This document shows positions 63,201-64,000 of a stretch of DNA of 64,000 nt, in pieces. The DNA comes from Zea mays (lineage: Eukaryota > Streptophyta > Magnoliopsida > Poales > Poaceae), in the NCBI RefSeq assembly GCF_902167145.1, contig NW_023366866.1, forward strand, positions 1 through 64,000, read 5' to 3'. Position numbers and translations under genes: made by a program. Position 1 is the stretch's first letter. Every line of letters starts with the position of its first letter. The notes beneath the pieces were generated by a model. The model saw nothing but the letters and a program-made list of their open reading frames with translations. It did not search any database and was not told the DNA's origin.

Positions 63201-64000
63201 GTCGATGATAAATGGCCACCCAACCCCCATTTTTTATGAAAATAGCCATGAGCGACCTTGAAAATAGCCATGAGCGACCATTTTCAATAATACTAGAGGC
63301 TAACACCTACGGATTTTAGACCAAGAAATGGTCTCCACCAGAAATCCAAGAATGTGATCTATGGCAAGGAAACATATGTGGGGTGAGGTGTATGAGCGTC
63401 TGGTCGATGATCAATGGCCACACAACCCCCATTTTTGTCGAAAATAGCCATGAACGACCATTTTCAATAATACCGAAGGCTAACACCTACGGATTATTTA
63501 CCAAGAAATGGTCTCCACCAGAAATCCAAGAATGTGATCTATGGCAAGGAAACATATGTGGGGTGAGGTGTATGAGCCTCTAGTCGATGATCAATGGCCA
63601 CACAACCCCCATTTTTGTCGAAAATAGCCATGAATGACCATTTTCAAAAATACCAAAGGCTAACACGTACGGATTTTTAACCAAGAAATGGTCTCCACCA
63701 GAAATCCAAGAATGTGATCTATGGCAAGGAAACATATGTGGGGTGAGGTGTACGAGCCTCTGGTCGATGATCAATGGCCACACAACCCCCATTTTGCCGA
63801 AAATAGCCATGAATGACCATTTTCAATAATACCGAAGGCTAACACGTACGAGTTTTTAACCAAGAAATGGTCTCCACCAGAAATCCAAGAATGTGATCTA
63901 TGGCAAGGAAACATATGTGGGGTGAGGTGTATGAGCGTCTGGTCGATGATCAATGGCCACACAACCCCCATTTTTGTCGAAAATAGCCATGAACGACCCT

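Larger units (their letters stand above)
45261..64000 (+). repeat. knob180 satellite array, block D (plus orientation)
   Basis: Plus-orientation satellite runs from the mirrored breakpoint to the end of the window, so the array continues outside. The order of variants matches block A read backwards: the short CTAGTCGATGAAAATGG junction at 45.40 kb mirrors 19.67 kb, a frame-altering 1-bp loss at 48.80 kb mirrors 17.73 kb, the extra T of CCTAATTTTTTG at 56.97 kb mirrors 12.84 kb, and CCCACATTGTTG at 57.68 kb mirrors 12.12 kb. Local duplications of about 2.02, 1.64 and 2.46 kb are superimposed. No gene is seen. Confidence 0.93.

Noticed and set aside
1..64000. Centromeric CentC or TR-1 satellites mixed into the array
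   Set aside because: All monomers examined share the knob180 landmarks; no second satellite with a ~156- or ~350-bp period was seen.

Overview
The window is plant heterochromatin. Almost all of it (about 52 of 64 kb) is a tandem array of a ~180-bp satellite that I recognise as the maize knob repeat (knob180), together with its 202-bp variant carrying a 22-bp internal duplication. The satellite, the absence of cellular genes and a nested long-LTR Ty3/gypsy retrotransposon point to a grass of the Zea/Tripsacum group, most likely maize or teosinte. No cellular protein-coding gene, rRNA, tRNA or CRISPR array is visible. The many short open frames in the satellite are products of the repeat, not genes.

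Layout. Block A (1-19814) holds the satellite in one orientation, called minus here. Block B (19815-27429) holds it in the opposite orientation (plus). Block C (27430-28245 and 40283-45260) is minus again and is split by a retrotransposon at 28246-40282. Block D (45261-64000) is plus. The orientation breakpoint at 19814/19815 reappears as its exact reverse complement at 45260/45261. Private variants on both sides of these breakpoints occur in mirrored order. The window is therefore a giant imperfect palindrome: the left arm (about 1-25.7 kb) mirrors the right arm (about 28.0-60.8 kb, not counting the retroelement) around a ~2.3-kb non-mirrored centre. The centre holds a third switch point at 27429/27430. 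The arms have since diverged by point changes, deletions and arm-specific tandem amplifications: a four-copy 1.64-kb higher-order repeat on the left, and 2.02-kb and 1.64-kb duplications on the right.

The retrotransposon is 12,037 bp, with two ~4,025-bp LTRs, a perfect 5-bp target duplication (TTGAT), a Met-tRNA-type primer site and a polypurine tract. Its ~4.0-kb interior keeps a long integrase-chromodomain frame of the Tekay/Del type and a 55-codon protease remnant. I see no reverse transcriptase or RNase H, so it is a non-autonomous or defective copy. The LTRs differ by 13 substitutions and one 1-bp indel by eye, so the insertion is young. It is present in only one palindrome arm, so it postdates the inverted duplication.

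The parts do not form a gene pathway. From established maize biology, knob180 arrays are substrates for neocentromere-type meiotic drive by the KINDR kinesin of abnormal chromosome 10. This window would be a passive cis-acting target of that system and encodes none of its proteins.
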